Positions 46,060 through 55,769 are shown, counted from the stretch's first letter. The stretch: 64,000 nt of DNA from Shewanella frigidimarina (GCF_003797125.1 NZ_RKKE01000004.1:124001-188000); one strand, 5' to 3'. Program-made: numbers and translations. Notes: generated by a model not told the origin, from the sequence alone.

Positions 46060-47196
46060 ATGGAATTACTAAATATTGAATGTCTAGGTAAACGTCTGCG
46101 ACTCGAAGGCTCGATTGCGGGTTGGCAGCAACTTTATTGGGATAATCAACTGGTATCGCAAAAGTCTGCAAGCGCTAGTGACCAAGCCTTTCATATCCAT
46201 TCATTTGAACTGACTACTCAAACATCGGTACCGACTGAAACAAATATCAACAACGACAACCCCGTTAACCCCAATATTGGTTCACTACCGGTACGATTAG
46301 AAATCGATGTTAACTGGCAACCATTTCAACTGGATTATTGTTTATTAATAGATGATGAATCCATAACCCAAGGTCAACGAACCGTTGAAGATATTGAGCG
46401 TCAAACACCTGAAATTGCAGCAGTAAAAAATCAAAAGCTCAGTGTTGTTGGGCTGGCATCACTAGGTTTTAAGCTACTAAAAAGTGCCAAGGTGGTTAAG
46501 GTCCTTTTTGCTGGAGCCAGTGTAGCGGCCTATTCTTGGTTATTTTCATTTGAATTTGCCTTAGCTCTCATCGGTTGCTTAGTATTTCATGAATATGGTC
46601 ATATTCGAGCGATGAAACATTTCGGAATGAAAACCAAAGGGATCTATTTAATCCCTTTTGTTGGCGGCTTAGCGCTAAGTGATGAACGCATCAACACCCG
46701 CTGGCAAGATGTGTATATTTCGATTATGGGCCCCACTTTTGGACTCATTTTATCGATTATCTCACTAGGACTTTATTGGCTAACCGGTAACGTATTCTTT
46801 GCTGGGTTAGCGGCATTCAATGCACTGCTAAATCTGTTTAATTTACTGCCCATTTTACCTCTCGATGGCGGGCATATTTTAAAAAGTATCAGCTTTTCAA
46901 TGAATAGTGTTGTCGGTCTAGTGGCTTGTATTGCTGGTGCCGCTATTGGTGTGTTCATTAGCTATAGCTTAGGGCTAGCCTTACTTGGCTTTTTGTTACT
47001 GATCGGCAGTGTAGAAATTGTATTTGAATGGCGCGGTCGTCATCAAAGTCATTTATTGCCGCTAGATCGTTACGGGCAAATTTTCTCTACAGTATGGTAT
47101 TTGCTCACGGTAGCAAGTTTAGTGGGTATTATTTGGTATTTTGCTGCTTCTGGCGACGAAATGTTAGCGATTCCGCTGCAGATTTTAGGCAGTTAA
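46060..47196 (+). CDS. Site-2-protease-family (M50) membrane metalloprotease
   Basis: 378 aa. An N-terminal soluble region of about 145 residues has no recognised domain. It is followed by six or so membrane helices with the active site H177-E-x-x-H181 in LVFHEYGHIRAM and the third ligand D269 in LPLDGGHIL. This is the core M50B layout. It probably cleaves membrane proteins or acts on envelope signals; no anti-sigma factor is nearby. Monocistronic with a strong terminator. Confidence 0.9.
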   Translation: MELLNIECLGKRLRLEGSIAGWQQLYWDNQLVSQKSASASDQAFHIHSFELTTQTSVPTETNINNDNPVNPNIGSLPVRLEIDVNWQPFQLDYCLLIDDESITQGQRTVEDIERQTPEIAAVKNQKLSVVGLASLGFKLLKSAKVVKVLFAGASVAAYSWLFSFEFALALIGCLVFHEYGHIRAMKHFGMKTKGIYLIPFVGGLALSDERINTRWQDVYISIMGPTFGLILSIISLGLYWLTGNVFFAGLAAFNALLNLFNLLPILPLDGGHILKSISFSMNSVVGLVACIAGAAIGVFISYSLGLALLGFLLLIGSVEIVFEWRGRHQSHLLPLDRYGQIFSTVWYLLTVASLVGIIWYFAASGDEMLAIPLQILGS

Positions 47197-47215
47197 TTGT
47201 AATTTACACATCTAC

Positions 47216-47243
47216 AAAAACGCCTGCAATTGCAGGCGTTTTT
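47216..47243. terminator. Bidirectional terminator between M50 protease gene and the M14-type hydrolase gene
   Basis: A 28-bp perfect palindrome with arms AAAAACGCCTGCAA and TTGCAGGCGTTTTT between convergent stop codons. Confidence 0.9.
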
Positions 47244-47267
47244 GTTTTACTTAGCCAAAGCTATTAA

Positions 47268-48386
47268 TCAACTAGGTTGTAATGGAAACACATTAGTCAT
47301 CACCTTATACAACTCCGTTCCTTGAAGTACCGATGCTGAAGCAAAGTGCAAAATAGGCACGCAATCCATGGGTAAACTAATGGCTTGGTAAGCCTGCTCA
47401 GAACCATACAAGTCTATGCGTAAAATGTTCACTAAAGGTTTACCAGCTGTTAATGGTTCGCCAACACTCGCACAATATTCAATTAAGCCAGCTTTAGGTG
47501 CATGAAACTTCTTATAATCCTTCAAGTAACACCCAAACCTTTCCATACTGGCTGGATTAACTTTTTCAGCAATCACGCCGCGGTGACTTAAATAAGCCAA
47601 TATGCCTTTGGCATCCTCTAACGCATCTGCTAAATCAATCCGTTCTTGGCTTGCAAGCTCTAAGGTAAATGCTGACACAGGTACGGAAAATTCTCGGCCT
47701 TGACTGGTCGCATACTCGGTTAATTGCCACCAAGGGCAAAAGGTCGCTTCATCCATCGCGCCGCCAAAGCTATTGGGGATAATCAAAGTATATGGTATCG
47801 AAAAAAATCTCGCCGCATCAATATCATACTCGGGGCAGTATAAGTGTTTGCATGATTTAGGGCCGGTATGCAAATCAAGCACGATGTCTGCTTGGTGTGC
47901 CATAGCCTGTAAATTTACCGCTAACCGATGACCTGTTGAAATCCCAAAAGAATGAGTTAGACGCGCCTGGCAAGTTTCTACCAACATTGAACGATAGGCG
48001 CAAAACAGTTCACTATTGGTTAAATGTTGGTGCTCGGCATACCAATTTTGAATATCGACGTTGTGATCAAAATACTCGCGGTTCCAATTAACCCCTGTAA
48101 TGGGATCAAAACGCCCTAAAGTAAACTCACCACTCTTTTGATTAATTCCTAAAGGATTGGCTAAGGGTGCAAGCGTAATATCACCTAAAACCTGATAACC
48201 TTCCAACAAGGTCATCAGTTGATAAATTACCGCATTACCCTGCACTTCAGCGCCATGAACATTGGCCTGAATATACACACTCGGCGCTGAATTTTCGCTA
48301 CCCATGAATGAATATATTGGAACGGTCAATGCTTGCCCTGTCGCCAGTTCTCCAACTTGAACTGACGATTGTATTGCTTTAGTCAT
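47268..48386 (-). CDS. Succinylglutamate desuccinylase/aspartoacylase-family (M14) hydrolase
   Basis: About 372 aa. Zinc ligands are visible as H44 and E47 in NVHGAEVQGN and H173 in LDLHTGPKS. Family members are AstE, aspartoacylase and related amidohydrolases that remove acyl groups from amino acids. I chose ATG 48386 (MTKAIQSSV): it lies 4 bp after the lysC stop, whereas an upstream in-frame ATG would overlap lysC. It is second in the lysine-riboswitch operon, so the substrate may be an N-acyl intermediate or product of aspartate or lysine metabolism. It is not DapE, which belongs to another peptidase family. Substrate unproven. Confidence 0.87.
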   Translation of the reverse strand: MTKAIQSSVQVGELATGQALTVPIYSFMGSENSAPSVYIQANVHGAEVQGNAVIYQLMTLLEGYQVLGDITLAPLANPLGINQKSGEFTLGRFDPITGVNWNREYFDHNVDIQNWYAEHQHLTNSELFCAYRSMLVETCQARLTHSFGISTGHRLAVNLQAMAHQADIVLDLHTGPKSCKHLYCPEYDIDAARFFSIPYTLIIPNSFGGAMDEATFCPWWQLTEYATSQGREFSVPVSAFTLELASQERIDLADALEDAKGILAYLSHRGVIAEKVNPASMERFGCYLKDYKKFHAPKAGLIEYCASVGEPLTAGKPLVNILRIDLYGSEQAYQAISLPMDCVPILHFASASVLQGTELYKVMTNVFPLQPS

Positions 48387-48390
48387 ATGA

Positions 48391-49770
48391 TTACTCAAAC
48401 AAGTTTTGGTGCAAGGCATTAACCACTTGCGCCGCTTCCGACTCTGCTACCAACACACATAAATTATGTGGGCTTGCACCTTGGCAAATCATCCGAACAT
48501 TGTGGTTTTCAAGCACTTTAAATACCCGACTACAAATGCCAGCCGTCGAGGCAATACGATTACCGATGATGGCGATTAACGCTAAATTTTCCTCAACTCT
48601 TACACGACAATGTTGCGACAACTCTTGTAGTAATGACTCACTGAGTAACCCTTGACCACTTGAATCAGAACCCGTTTTATCTAGGGTTAGCGAGACGTTA
48701 ACTTCCGAGGTCGTGATTAAATCGACTGATATTTTGTGTCGCGCTAATGTCGCGAACGTTTCAGCCAAAAAGCCCTGAGCATGTAACATTTGCAAGCTAT
48801 GCAAGTTAAGTAAAGTTTGATCGCGGCGCAATGCCACCGCTCTAAACACCGGAGTATCTTCAACTTGATGACGTATCCAAGTACCGCCCAATTCAGGCGC
48901 TTTACTTGAACCCACAAACACCTGAATTTTTTGTCTTACTGCCGGTAAAATGGTGGCGGGATGCAATACTTTTGCGCCAAAGGTCGCCATCTCAGCGGCT
49001 TCATTAAAGCTAATTTCAGCAATCGGGCGGGCATTAGGGGCAAGGCGTGGATCAGTGGTATAAATACCGGCTACATCGGTCCAAATCTCAACCGCTGTGG
49101 CACGAAGCGCTTCGGCAAGTAATGCCGCCGAATAGTCGCTGCCACCACGGCCTAATGTTGTTGTTCGTCCTTCTTCATCTGCACCAATAAAGCCTTGAGT
49201 AACGATAACGTAACGCGCAAGTAATGGCTGTAAAAAGTCACCCGCTAACGTTGAAATCGCTTCAATTTGTGGCTCTGCGCGACCAAAGTGACTGTCGGTA
49301 CGTAATACTTGGCGCACATCAAAATGATTTGAAGCGGTGCCCTTTTCCCGAATAACCGCAGAAAATAAAATCGATGAACATTGCTCTCCCGTCGACAGTA
49401 ACTCGTCCATAACCGCTTTGCTGCGATTCAGCTCTAACGATTCGCTGAGTACTGACATCCGGCTGAGTATTTTATCAATACTGGCTGCCACGTCTTGCGG
49501 ACGACCGAGTTCATCTAATATCGCATATTGAATTTGAGCAATTTGCTTAAGCAATACCAAACGGCGTTCATCATTAACATTAGCTTGAGTTAACTCAACT
49601 AATAAATTGGTCACTCCGCTGGAGGCGCTTACTACCACAAGACGAGTAGCTTGATTAGCCAACACAATATCTGCACAACGGCTCATAGAAGCGTAATCAG
49701 CAACTGACGTGCCGCCAAATTTGGCAACGACTAATTCTGGGGTATCTATTTCAGACTGAACAAAGCTCAT
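48391..49770 (-). CDS. lysC: Lysine-sensitive aspartokinase III
   Basis: 459 aa with the kinase motif VAKFGGTSVADYASM and GRGGSDYSAALLAEAL, then tandem ACT domains (about 310-459) for allosteric lysine binding. The length is like E. coli LysC (449 aa). It phosphorylates aspartate, the first step of lysine, methionine and threonine synthesis. GGAGG lies 7 bases before the ATG, and the ATG overlaps the TGA of a 19-codon upstream ORF. A lysine riboswitch is upstream. The M14-type hydrolase follows in the same operon. Confidence 0.97.
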   Translation of the reverse strand: MSFVQSEIDTPELVVAKFGGTSVADYASMSRCADIVLANQATRLVVVSASSGVTNLLVELTQANVNDERRLVLLKQIAQIQYAILDELGRPQDVAASIDKILSRMSVLSESLELNRSKAVMDELLSTGEQCSSILFSAVIREKGTASNHFDVRQVLRTDSHFGRAEPQIEAISTLAGDFLQPLLARYVIVTQGFIGADEEGRTTTLGRGGSDYSAALLAEALRATAVEIWTDVAGIYTTDPRLAPNARPIAEISFNEAAEMATFGAKVLHPATILPAVRQKIQVFVGSSKAPELGGTWIRHQVEDTPVFRAVALRRDQTLLNLHSLQMLHAQGFLAETFATLARHKISVDLITTSEVNVSLTLDKTGSDSSGQGLLSESLLQELSQHCRVRVEENLALIAIIGNRIASTAGICSRVFKVLENHNVRMICQGASPHNLCVLVAESEAAQVVNALHQNLFE

Positions 49771-49826
49771 ACTGATGCCTCCGCTGTTTGCGAAAGGCTA
49801 AAAAATAAGATGTGATTTACTAACAT
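49767..49826 (-). CDS. 19-aa leader ORF overlapping the lysC start
   Basis: The ORF encodes MLVNHILFFSLSQTAEASV. GGAG stands 8 bases before its ATG (49826), ideal spacing, and its TGA overlaps the lysC ATG by four bases (ATGA), so ribosomes could pass from one to the other. It lies between the lysine riboswitch and lysC. It has no lysine codons, so it is not a classic attenuator peptide. Its GGAG can be sequestered in a hairpin (see the expression-platform entry). Confidence 0.5.
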   Translation of the reverse strand: MLVNHILFFSLSQTAEASV

Positions 49827-49832
49827 GATATA

Positions 49833-49868
49833 CGCTCCGAACACACTACGTTCGAAGAGCCTGGTGCT
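49833..49868 (-). promoter_or_regulatory. Candidate expression platform of the lysine riboswitch
   Basis: On the minus strand CTC and CGAAC pair with GTTCG and GAG around a short loop, hiding the GGAG ribosome site of the leader ORF. The segment GGCTCT at the 5' side is also complementary to AGAGCT in the 3' strand of aptamer helix P1 (49911-49920). Lysine binding, by locking P1, would free GGCTCT to close the hairpin and hide the site. This is folded by hand. Confidence 0.4.
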
Positions 49869-49907
49869 AAGATAACGCACCCTTATAGAAGGGAAACAGC
49901 AATCATC

Positions 49908-50075
49908 ACCAGAAGCTCTCCACCAAAAAAATAGGTGACAATCGTTAGGATTCAGCCTAATCGACCGATATCAATGTTTGCCAAACAAACTGATACCTCG
50001 GCGCTAATCTCCATCATAAGTGGTCATCGGATTGGCATCCTCTCACTTACTACCTAGTTAACGCTCCTCTTCTGT
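49908..50075 (-). promoter_or_regulatory. Lysine riboswitch (L-box) upstream of lysC
   Basis: On the minus strand the region starts CAGAAGAGGAGCG and ends GGTGGAGAGCTTCTGGTG, the two strands of helix P1. In between are the conserved AGTAAGTGAGAGGA-type junction, GCCGAGG and GGCTGAATCC, and GATTGTCACC. The order and sequence follow the E. coli lysC leader closely (AGAAGAGG, CGCCGAGG, GGCTGAATCC, GTTGTCACC, GGTGGAG). Bound lysine should lower lysC operon expression. Confidence 0.93.
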
Positions 50076-50096
50076 TCCTCCCGAAGGAGTGAGTTG

Positions 50097-50126
50097 AAAA
50101 TAGCAACAAATCCCCTATCAAGTCAA
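50097..50126 (-). promoter_or_regulatory. Promoter of the lysine-riboswitch lysC operon
   Basis: TTGACT (50121-50126), 18-base spacer, TATTTT (50097-50102) on the minus strand, placing the transcript start about 15 bases before the aptamer. A short inverted repeat (GACAATC ... GATTGTC, 50277-50297) further upstream is unexplained. No gene is seen between here and 50354. Confidence 0.6.
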
Positions 50127-50354
50127 TCAACAAACACAGTAAAAATACACTGCTGCGATAAAAAATATCGTTGCGTTGAGATATTCTGTTGCTGTGCCCT
50201 CTAATTAATGATTGTTCTCTATTACGAAAAAACGCCAATATATATGCAAAAAATATTATGAATGGTAAATTACCGAGACAATCGAACATTGATTGTCCCC
50301 AAATAATACATCAGTTGTTCTTCTACAACGGTGCAGTTTAAATTACGCCATTAT

Positions 50355-50798
50355 TTACCCAGTATACGAGCCTATCTCAGGCCACTCACTCACCACCCTT
50401 AATCGGTGGTTAAACATCCCCATATCAACTTCAGGTTTGATAATATCAAGGCACGCAATCAAAGATAGTAAACCTTGATTAACGTAGTAAATTGCATGTT
50501 GATTAAACTCTCTGCCAAGCTCAATAGCTTGTTCTTTATCAATAAAAATCGCCCAACTCTTTTCCATATGCGACAAATCAGGTGCTGCACCGATTAGCGC
50601 ACGATAGGGGCGGTTATATTGTTGAATTTTAGATTGAAGCTGACGATCGAGTAAGCGATTTTGACTAGGAGAGAGTCTTGAACCACGAGGGTTATGAGCA
50701 GTAACAATAGCAAATGGGAAATCATGTGAAAGGCGTTGGGTGAACAAAAAATGAGTGCTTTGATACTCATTCCACAATGTGTCTATAACATTTTCCAT
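50355..50798 (-). CDS. DUF3293 protein
   Basis: 147 aa, recognisable as DUF3293 by TAHNPRGSRLSPSQNRLLDRQL near residue 35 and the C-terminal HAIYYVNQGLLSLI. Soluble and cytoplasmic, with no known function. It is transcribed away from arcA, sharing the large upstream region with it, and lies ahead of the lysC operon in the same direction. Confidence 0.85.
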   Translation of the reverse strand: MENVIDTLWNEYQSTHFLFTQRLSHDFPFAIVTAHNPRGSRLSPSQNRLLDRQLQSKIQQYNRPYRALIGAAPDLSHMEKSWAIFIDKEQAIELGREFNQHAIYYVNQGLLSLIACLDIIKPEVDMGMFNHRLRVVSEWPEIGSYTG

Positions 50799-51473
50799 AA
50801 TAAATTTTCGTCAATTAAGCCAAAATTAGTCTAGCAGATAGGTTAGAGTTCTAAAAGGTTTGCTATCTAAATCAACAGTATTATATTAGAAAATCATTAA
50901 TTATTATTATCTTAGCAAGGTTAATCTTTCATATACTTGAGTGTTATATTAATTTTTTAACATTTAATTTGTTAACAAATGCCTAAAACGAGTACAATAA
51001 CCATCACGCACTATTAAATCACTGTAGCAAAGTTAGCTACATACACCTCAAAAACTCAGCAAATGTTGTTGTGAGTGTGATGATTTTTTGATGTAAAGTT
51101 TACAGTCGTACTAAATTTGTTCTACATTTGATAAAACATTAATACGATTAAATAAGTTTGCTATAGAAGGAACTATCTTTCTAAATCGCATTCATAGTAA
51201 GTAAGCTTAAGTGCAACAAATTTTACACCATCATGCATAAGTGCAAACACGTACCTTGGCGTAGTGGAAATTAATCGACGTAAGCAGACTCAGTAACCAG
51301 CATTAAGTGTTACATAATAGAGTTTATAGAGAGTGTTTAATTCAGGGTAGACATAGATAAACACCAAAAAATATCGGAATCTTAGCGCATTAGCTAAAGC
51401 GCTATTGCAATCTATTAGCACACAGTTCGCAAACAGTGGCTAGAATCGAATTTTATAAAATCAGGTAAATATC
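50799..51473. other. 675-bp region upstream of arcA, no gene seen
   Basis: The region separates DUF3293 and arcA, which are divergent. It is strongly AT-rich, with TTAACATTTAATTTGTTAAC at 50957-50976, two TGTTAA-like elements read on the minus strand that loosely resemble an ArcA box. A hairpin TAGCGC / GCGCTA (51383-51404) lies about 70 bases before the arcA ATG. No ORF with a convincing ribosome site. The length suggests several promoters or a long 5' leader for arcA. Confidence 0.35.
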
Positions 51474-52190
51474 ATGCAAAATCCGCACATTTTAATTGTT
51501 GAAGATGAAGCTGTAACTCGTAATACATTACGCAGTATTTTTGAAGCTGAAGGTTATGTTGTCACTGAAGCTAACGACGGCGCAGAAATGCATAAAGCCA
51601 TGCAAGACAATAAGATTAACCTTGTTGTTATGGATATTAATTTACCAGGCAAAAACGGCTTATTATTAGCTCGTGAGCTACGTGAAATTAATAACATCGG
51701 TCTTATTTTCTTGACTGGCCGTGATAACGAAGTTGATAAGATTCTAGGTCTTGAAATTGGTGCGGATGATTACATCACTAAACCGTTCAACCCTCGCGAA
51801 TTAACGATTCGTGCTCGCAACCTATTAACTCGCGTTAATAATGCTGCAGCAGAAACTGAAGAAAAAGGTTCTGTTGAGTATTACCGTTTTAACGGTTGGA
51901 GCTTAGAAATCAATAGCCGTTCTTTGGTAAACCCACAGGGCGAAGCTTATAAGCTTCCACGCAGCGAGTTCCGTGCGATGCTTCATTTTGTTGAAAACCC
52001 AGGTAAAATTTTAACACGTGCTGACTTGTTGTTAAAAATGACTGGCCGTGAATTAAAGCCCCATGACCGCACGGTTGATGTGACAATTCGTCGTATCCGT
52101 AAGCACTTTGAAAGCTTGCCTGATACGCCAGAAATCATCGCGACAATTCACGGTGAAGGCTATCGTTTTTGTGGTGACTTAGAAGCATAA
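51474..52190 (+). CDS. arcA: Aerobic respiration response regulator ArcA
   Basis: 238 aa, normal length. The receiver domain has phospho-acceptor D54 in [12 protein letters not shown], the acidic pair E10-D11 in IVEDEA and the conserved Lys in YITKPF. The C-terminal OmpR-type winged helix contains [17 protein letters not shown] and EGYRF. Global redox regulator; in Shewanella its partner is the HptA phosphotransfer protein and an ArcS-type kinase encoded elsewhere. Monocistronic. Confidence 0.98.
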   Translation: MQNPHILIVEDEAVTRNTLRSIFEAEGYVVTEANDGAEMHKAMQDNKINLVVMDINLPGKNGLLLARELREINNIGLIFLTGRDNEVDKILGLEIGADDYITKPFNPRELTIRARNLLTRVNNAAAETEEKGSVEYYRFNGWSLEINSRSLVNPQGEAYKLPRSEFRAMLHFVENPGKILTRADLLLKMTGRELKPHDRTVDVTIRRIRKHFESLPDTPEIIATIHGEGYRFCGDLEA

Positions 52191-52211
52191 TCTTTTAAGG
52201 TTAGCCGCAAT

Positions 52212-52240
52212 AAAAAACCAGGTGAATCACCTGGTTTTTT
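52212..52240 (+). terminator. Terminator after arcA
   Basis: AAAAAACCAGGTG / CACCTGGTTTTTT (13 bp) with loop AAT, ending in a T-run, 21 bases after the stop codon. Confidence 0.93.
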
Positions 52241-52279
52241 TATATCTGCTTTTTAGTTAATCATGGAACGCCATAATGA

Positions 52280-54583
52280 TTACTTCAGCTGTTGATCTAA
52301 AAATGCCGCTAATGATTTATATAAATGATTACGCACTTTCTCGCCACGCATTGAATGCTTAGACCCTGGGTAATCCATCATTTGGAATAACTTACCCTCA
52401 TCTTGTAACGCTTTATATACTCTAGTGCTGTTTTCAAACAGGACATTATCATCAGCCATACCGTGATACATCAATAAGCCCGATTGATAATTTTTTACAT
52501 AAGGTAAAATACTGCTAGCGTCGTAACCTTTTTTATTGGTTAGTGGGTTACCCATATAACGCTCAGTATAATGAGTGTCGTACAAACGCCAATCCGTTAC
52601 TGGCGCACCCGATATTGCCGCTTTAAAATAACCTGGTGCCTTAAATTGACTCATCAACGCCATATAACCACCATAACTGTGACCATAAATAGCAATGTTG
52701 TCACCATCAATAAATGGCAAGCTACGTAAGTAATCAACGCCAACTTTTTGATCGTTTACTTCAGCATCACCCATGTTTTGATAAATCACATGTTCAAATT
52801 GAGTCCCACGGTGCGCTGAACCACGATTATCTAATTGAAATACCGCATAGCCTTGCTGCAGTAAATATTGAGTAAAATAATCTGCTTCGCTCCAGCTGTT
52901 GACCACTAGCTGAGCATGCGGCCCGCCATATACACGCACCACAACCGGATACTGCTTAGCGGCATCAAAAGGCACTGGTTTAAACAATCTGTATTGCAAT
53001 GCTTGACCATCTTCAGCGCTTAATTGACCAAACTCAGGCATTTGCCATAAACCTGCATAATCATAAAGCGGATGATTTTTATCAATGTCATTTTGCTCAA
53101 CCCAAGCTAACTGCTTGCCAGAATCATTGTGCAAACTTATCTGCGGCGGTTGCTGTAAACTACTAAAGTAATCTAAATAAACGGGCTTTTTATCCGCAAA
53201 TACAGCCTCATGCATACCCGATGCTTGGCTAATTCGCTCAATAGAATCCATACCTTTATTAAGATTAACCCGATACAAATGACGCTCAACAACGCTGTCT
53301 TTTCGACCGCTAAAATATACCCAACCCGTTGCTTCATCGACAAACTCAAGTGTATCTACCGCCCAATCACCTTGGGTTAATTGCTTAAGTTGTTTGCCTT
53401 GTAAGTCAAATAAATACAGATGATTAAAACCATCACGCTCAGAGCCCCAAATAAGGGCCGCTTGTTGCTTTAGGAAGTGTAAATCATTGTTTAAATTTAC
53501 CCATGCTTTGCTGCGCTCTTCAATCACCGTTTTAGCTTGTGTCGGCTGAGAGATTGCAGCAATGCGTAAATCCAGCGTTTGTTGATCGCGGCTTTGCCAT
53601 TGGAACGACACATGCTGGCTGTCGGGTAGCCAATCTACACGAGGTAAATACATGTCTTTTTGTTTGCCCAAATCAATCCAGCTAATAGTGCGATCTTTTA
53701 AGGTCACGACACCCAGTGCGATCTCAACATTGGCTTTGCCTGCATAAGGGTAACGCTGCTCGGTTAATTTAATCCCCTCGGCGTAAATTTCATTACGAGT
53801 CACTAACTCCACACCAGATTCATCAATATGAGTAAAGGCAATAGCAGACTCATCGGGCGCCCACCAATAACCTGTCATACGGTCCATTTCTTCTTGGGCG
53901 ACAAACTCTGCCATGGCATTTTTAATCGGCCCTTTACCGTCAGTCGTTAGTGCTGTTACTTTTTGGCTATCCAATGACAATACAAATAAGTTTTGATCGC
54001 GCACAAACGACACAAAGTGACCTTTTGGAGACAAACGCGCATCGGTTGCAAAACCGTCACCGGTTGCAAGCTCAGCCACCTTATTGCTGGCAACGTCATA
54101 TAAATACAACTTACCCGCAGCAGGGATTAAAATATGTTGGCTGTCTTCAGACCAGAAATACTCCATGATCCCTTGGCCATAAATTCGTTGGCGCTCTCGG
54201 CGAGCTTTTTCTTCATCAGACAGTTCTCCAGCCTCTAATTGATCAGCATTAATCAGTACACTGCGCTTACCCGTAGCGATATCCATTTGCCATAAATCAT
54301 ACAAATGTTGATTATCGGCTCGGTTCGATAAATAGGTTACACGTTTTCCGTTAGGCGATAATGCCAACCCACGAGGGCTTGAGCCTGCTAAGGCTGGTGA
54401 CGCATGAATACGTTCAATGGTCAGTGGTGTAGTGCTACCGTTGATTGCAGTCAGTGTCGCGGTAGTTGATGAGTTCATGATGCTGCCTTGAGCGGTTGCT
54501 GTTGCTGAAAAAGCCGAGCTAGTAAAAAGAAGTGGCACGGCAGACACTGCCGCTAAAGCATGATGCTTCCATGTTGTTGTCAT
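52280..54583 (-). CDS. Dipeptidyl peptidase IV family serine peptidase (S9)
   Basis: About 767 aa. A signal peptide is followed by a beta-propeller domain (about 60-500) carrying the DPP4 double-glutamate motif in FVAQEEMDRMTGYWW, which binds the substrate N-terminus. The alpha/beta-hydrolase domain has S636 in YGHSYGGYM, Asp in HGMADDNV and His in GSKHSMRG. It should remove X-Pro dipeptides from peptides in the periplasm or outside. I chose ATG 54583 (MTTTWKHH, AGGA 9 bases upstream); an upstream in-frame ATG at 54661 would bury the signal peptide. Confidence 0.94.
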   Translation of the reverse strand: MTTTWKHHALAAVSAVPLLFTSSAFSATATAQGSIMNSSTTATLTAINGSTTPLTIERIHASPALAGSSPRGLALSPNGKRVTYLSNRADNQHLYDLWQMDIATGKRSVLINADQLEAGELSDEEKARRERQRIYGQGIMEYFWSEDSQHILIPAAGKLYLYDVASNKVAELATGDGFATDARLSPKGHFVSFVRDQNLFVLSLDSQKVTALTTDGKGPIKNAMAEFVAQEEMDRMTGYWWAPDESAIAFTHIDESGVELVTRNEIYAEGIKLTEQRYPYAGKANVEIALGVVTLKDRTISWIDLGKQKDMYLPRVDWLPDSQHVSFQWQSRDQQTLDLRIAAISQPTQAKTVIEERSKAWVNLNNDLHFLKQQAALIWGSERDGFNHLYLFDLQGKQLKQLTQGDWAVDTLEFVDEATGWVYFSGRKDSVVERHLYRVNLNKGMDSIERISQASGMHEAVFADKKPVYLDYFSSLQQPPQISLHNDSGKQLAWVEQNDIDKNHPLYDYAGLWQMPEFGQLSAEDGQALQYRLFKPVPFDAAKQYPVVVRVYGGPHAQLVVNSWSEADYFTQYLLQQGYAVFQLDNRGSAHRGTQFEHVIYQNMGDAEVNDQKVGVDYLRSLPFIDGDNIAIYGHSYGGYMALMSQFKAPGYFKAAISGAPVTDWRLYDTHYTERYMGNPLTNKKGYDASSILPYVKNYQSGLLMYHGMADDNVLFENSTRVYKALQDEGKLFQMMDYPGSKHSMRGEKVRNHLYKSLAAFLDQQLK

Positions 54584-54758
54584 TATTATTAATCCTTGGG
54601 GCAATTCAATCCGCCCACATTTTGCCTCAATTAACAGTAAAACCAAAACCTCAGATAACAATCGCTGAAATTAGCGTCATTGTGGGGTATGATTTGCACA
54701 TAACTGATAAGAATTAACAACATCGACCTTAACCTCGCAAAATCTCATAGGAAAAATC

Positions 54759-55751
54759 ATGCAGACTTTGGCACAAACCCTTAGCGTACAAGCCGTAAAC
54801 GCGTCTTTAACACAACTACTATTAACCTTAGCTGACACCTCAAAAGCCATTAGTGGTGCGGTTCGTCACGGGGCATTAGCGGGCGTTTTGGGTGCAACAG
54901 AGCAAGAAAATATTCAAGGCGAAACCCAGAAAAAACTGGATGTAATCACCAATGACATGCTTAAAGATGCCCTTAAAGCCGATGGCAATGTACGTGGTTT
55001 AGCGTCTGAAGAAGAAGATTATGTGGTTGAGGTGAATGCTAAAGGTGAATACCTGGTGTGTTTTGATCCACTCGATGGCTCATCAAATATCGACATCAAC
55101 TCATTAGTGGGCACTATATTTTCAGTATTACCTGCACCCGCTGGTGAGTTAAACGAACAAAGCTTTTTACAAGCTGGCCGCAAACAAGTTGCTGCGGGTT
55201 ATGTGTTGTATGGCCCATCAACCATGATGGCGCTAACCACAGGCCAAGGCACTCAGTTTTATACTCTTGCTCCAGACAGCCAAGAGTTTTTACTGACCGA
55301 CGATAGCGTGCAAATAACCCCAAACACTGCCGAGTTTGCCATTAATATGTCAAACCAGCGTTTTTGGGAAGCACCAATGCAAACCTATATTGCCGACTTA
55401 TTACTCGGAGAAATAGGACCTCGTGAGCAATCATTTAACATGCGTTGGATTGCAGCAATGGTCGGTGATGTGCATCGTGTATTGTGCCGTGGCGGGATAT
55501 TTTCTTACCCGACAGACAATAAAAACCCAGCCAAACCGTTTAAGTTACGCTTAATGTATGAAGCCAACCCAATGGCATTGTTAGTTGAGCAAGCTGGCGG
55601 TAAAGCATCAACAGGTTATGAAACTATTTTGGACATTCAGCCAATCGAAATCCATCAGCGCGTTGCGGTAATTTTAGGTAGCGCTAACGAAGTTGATACC
55701 TGCTTGAGCTACCACGGTATTGATTACAGCGAAGAGCCATCAATTGATTAA
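54759..55751 (+). CDS. fbp: Fructose-1,6-bisphosphatase class I
   Basis: 330 aa with the class I FBPase metal and substrate motifs: [20 protein letters not shown] and, near the C-terminus, [23 protein letters not shown]. It catalyses the committed step of gluconeogenesis, hydrolysing fructose-1,6-bisphosphate. Monocistronic with a good terminator. Confidence 0.98.
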   Translation: MQTLAQTLSVQAVNASLTQLLLTLADTSKAISGAVRHGALAGVLGATEQENIQGETQKKLDVITNDMLKDALKADGNVRGLASEEEDYVVEVNAKGEYLVCFDPLDGSSNIDINSLVGTIFSVLPAPAGELNEQSFLQAGRKQVAAGYVLYGPSTMMALTTGQGTQFYTLAPDSQEFLLTDDSVQITPNTAEFAINMSNQRFWEAPMQTYIADLLLGEIGPREQSFNMRWIAAMVGDVHRVLCRGGIFSYPTDNKNPAKPFKLRLMYEANPMALLVEQAGGKASTGYETILDIQPIEIHQRVAVILGSANEVDTCLSYHGIDYSEEPSID

Positions 55752-55769
55752 TTGAGCCTGTTGTAAGAA

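Noticed and set aside
50050..50289. 79-aa minus-strand reading frame upstream of lysC
   Set aside because: It overlaps the lysine riboswitch aptamer start and the promoter, so the region is better explained as regulatory RNA and DNA.
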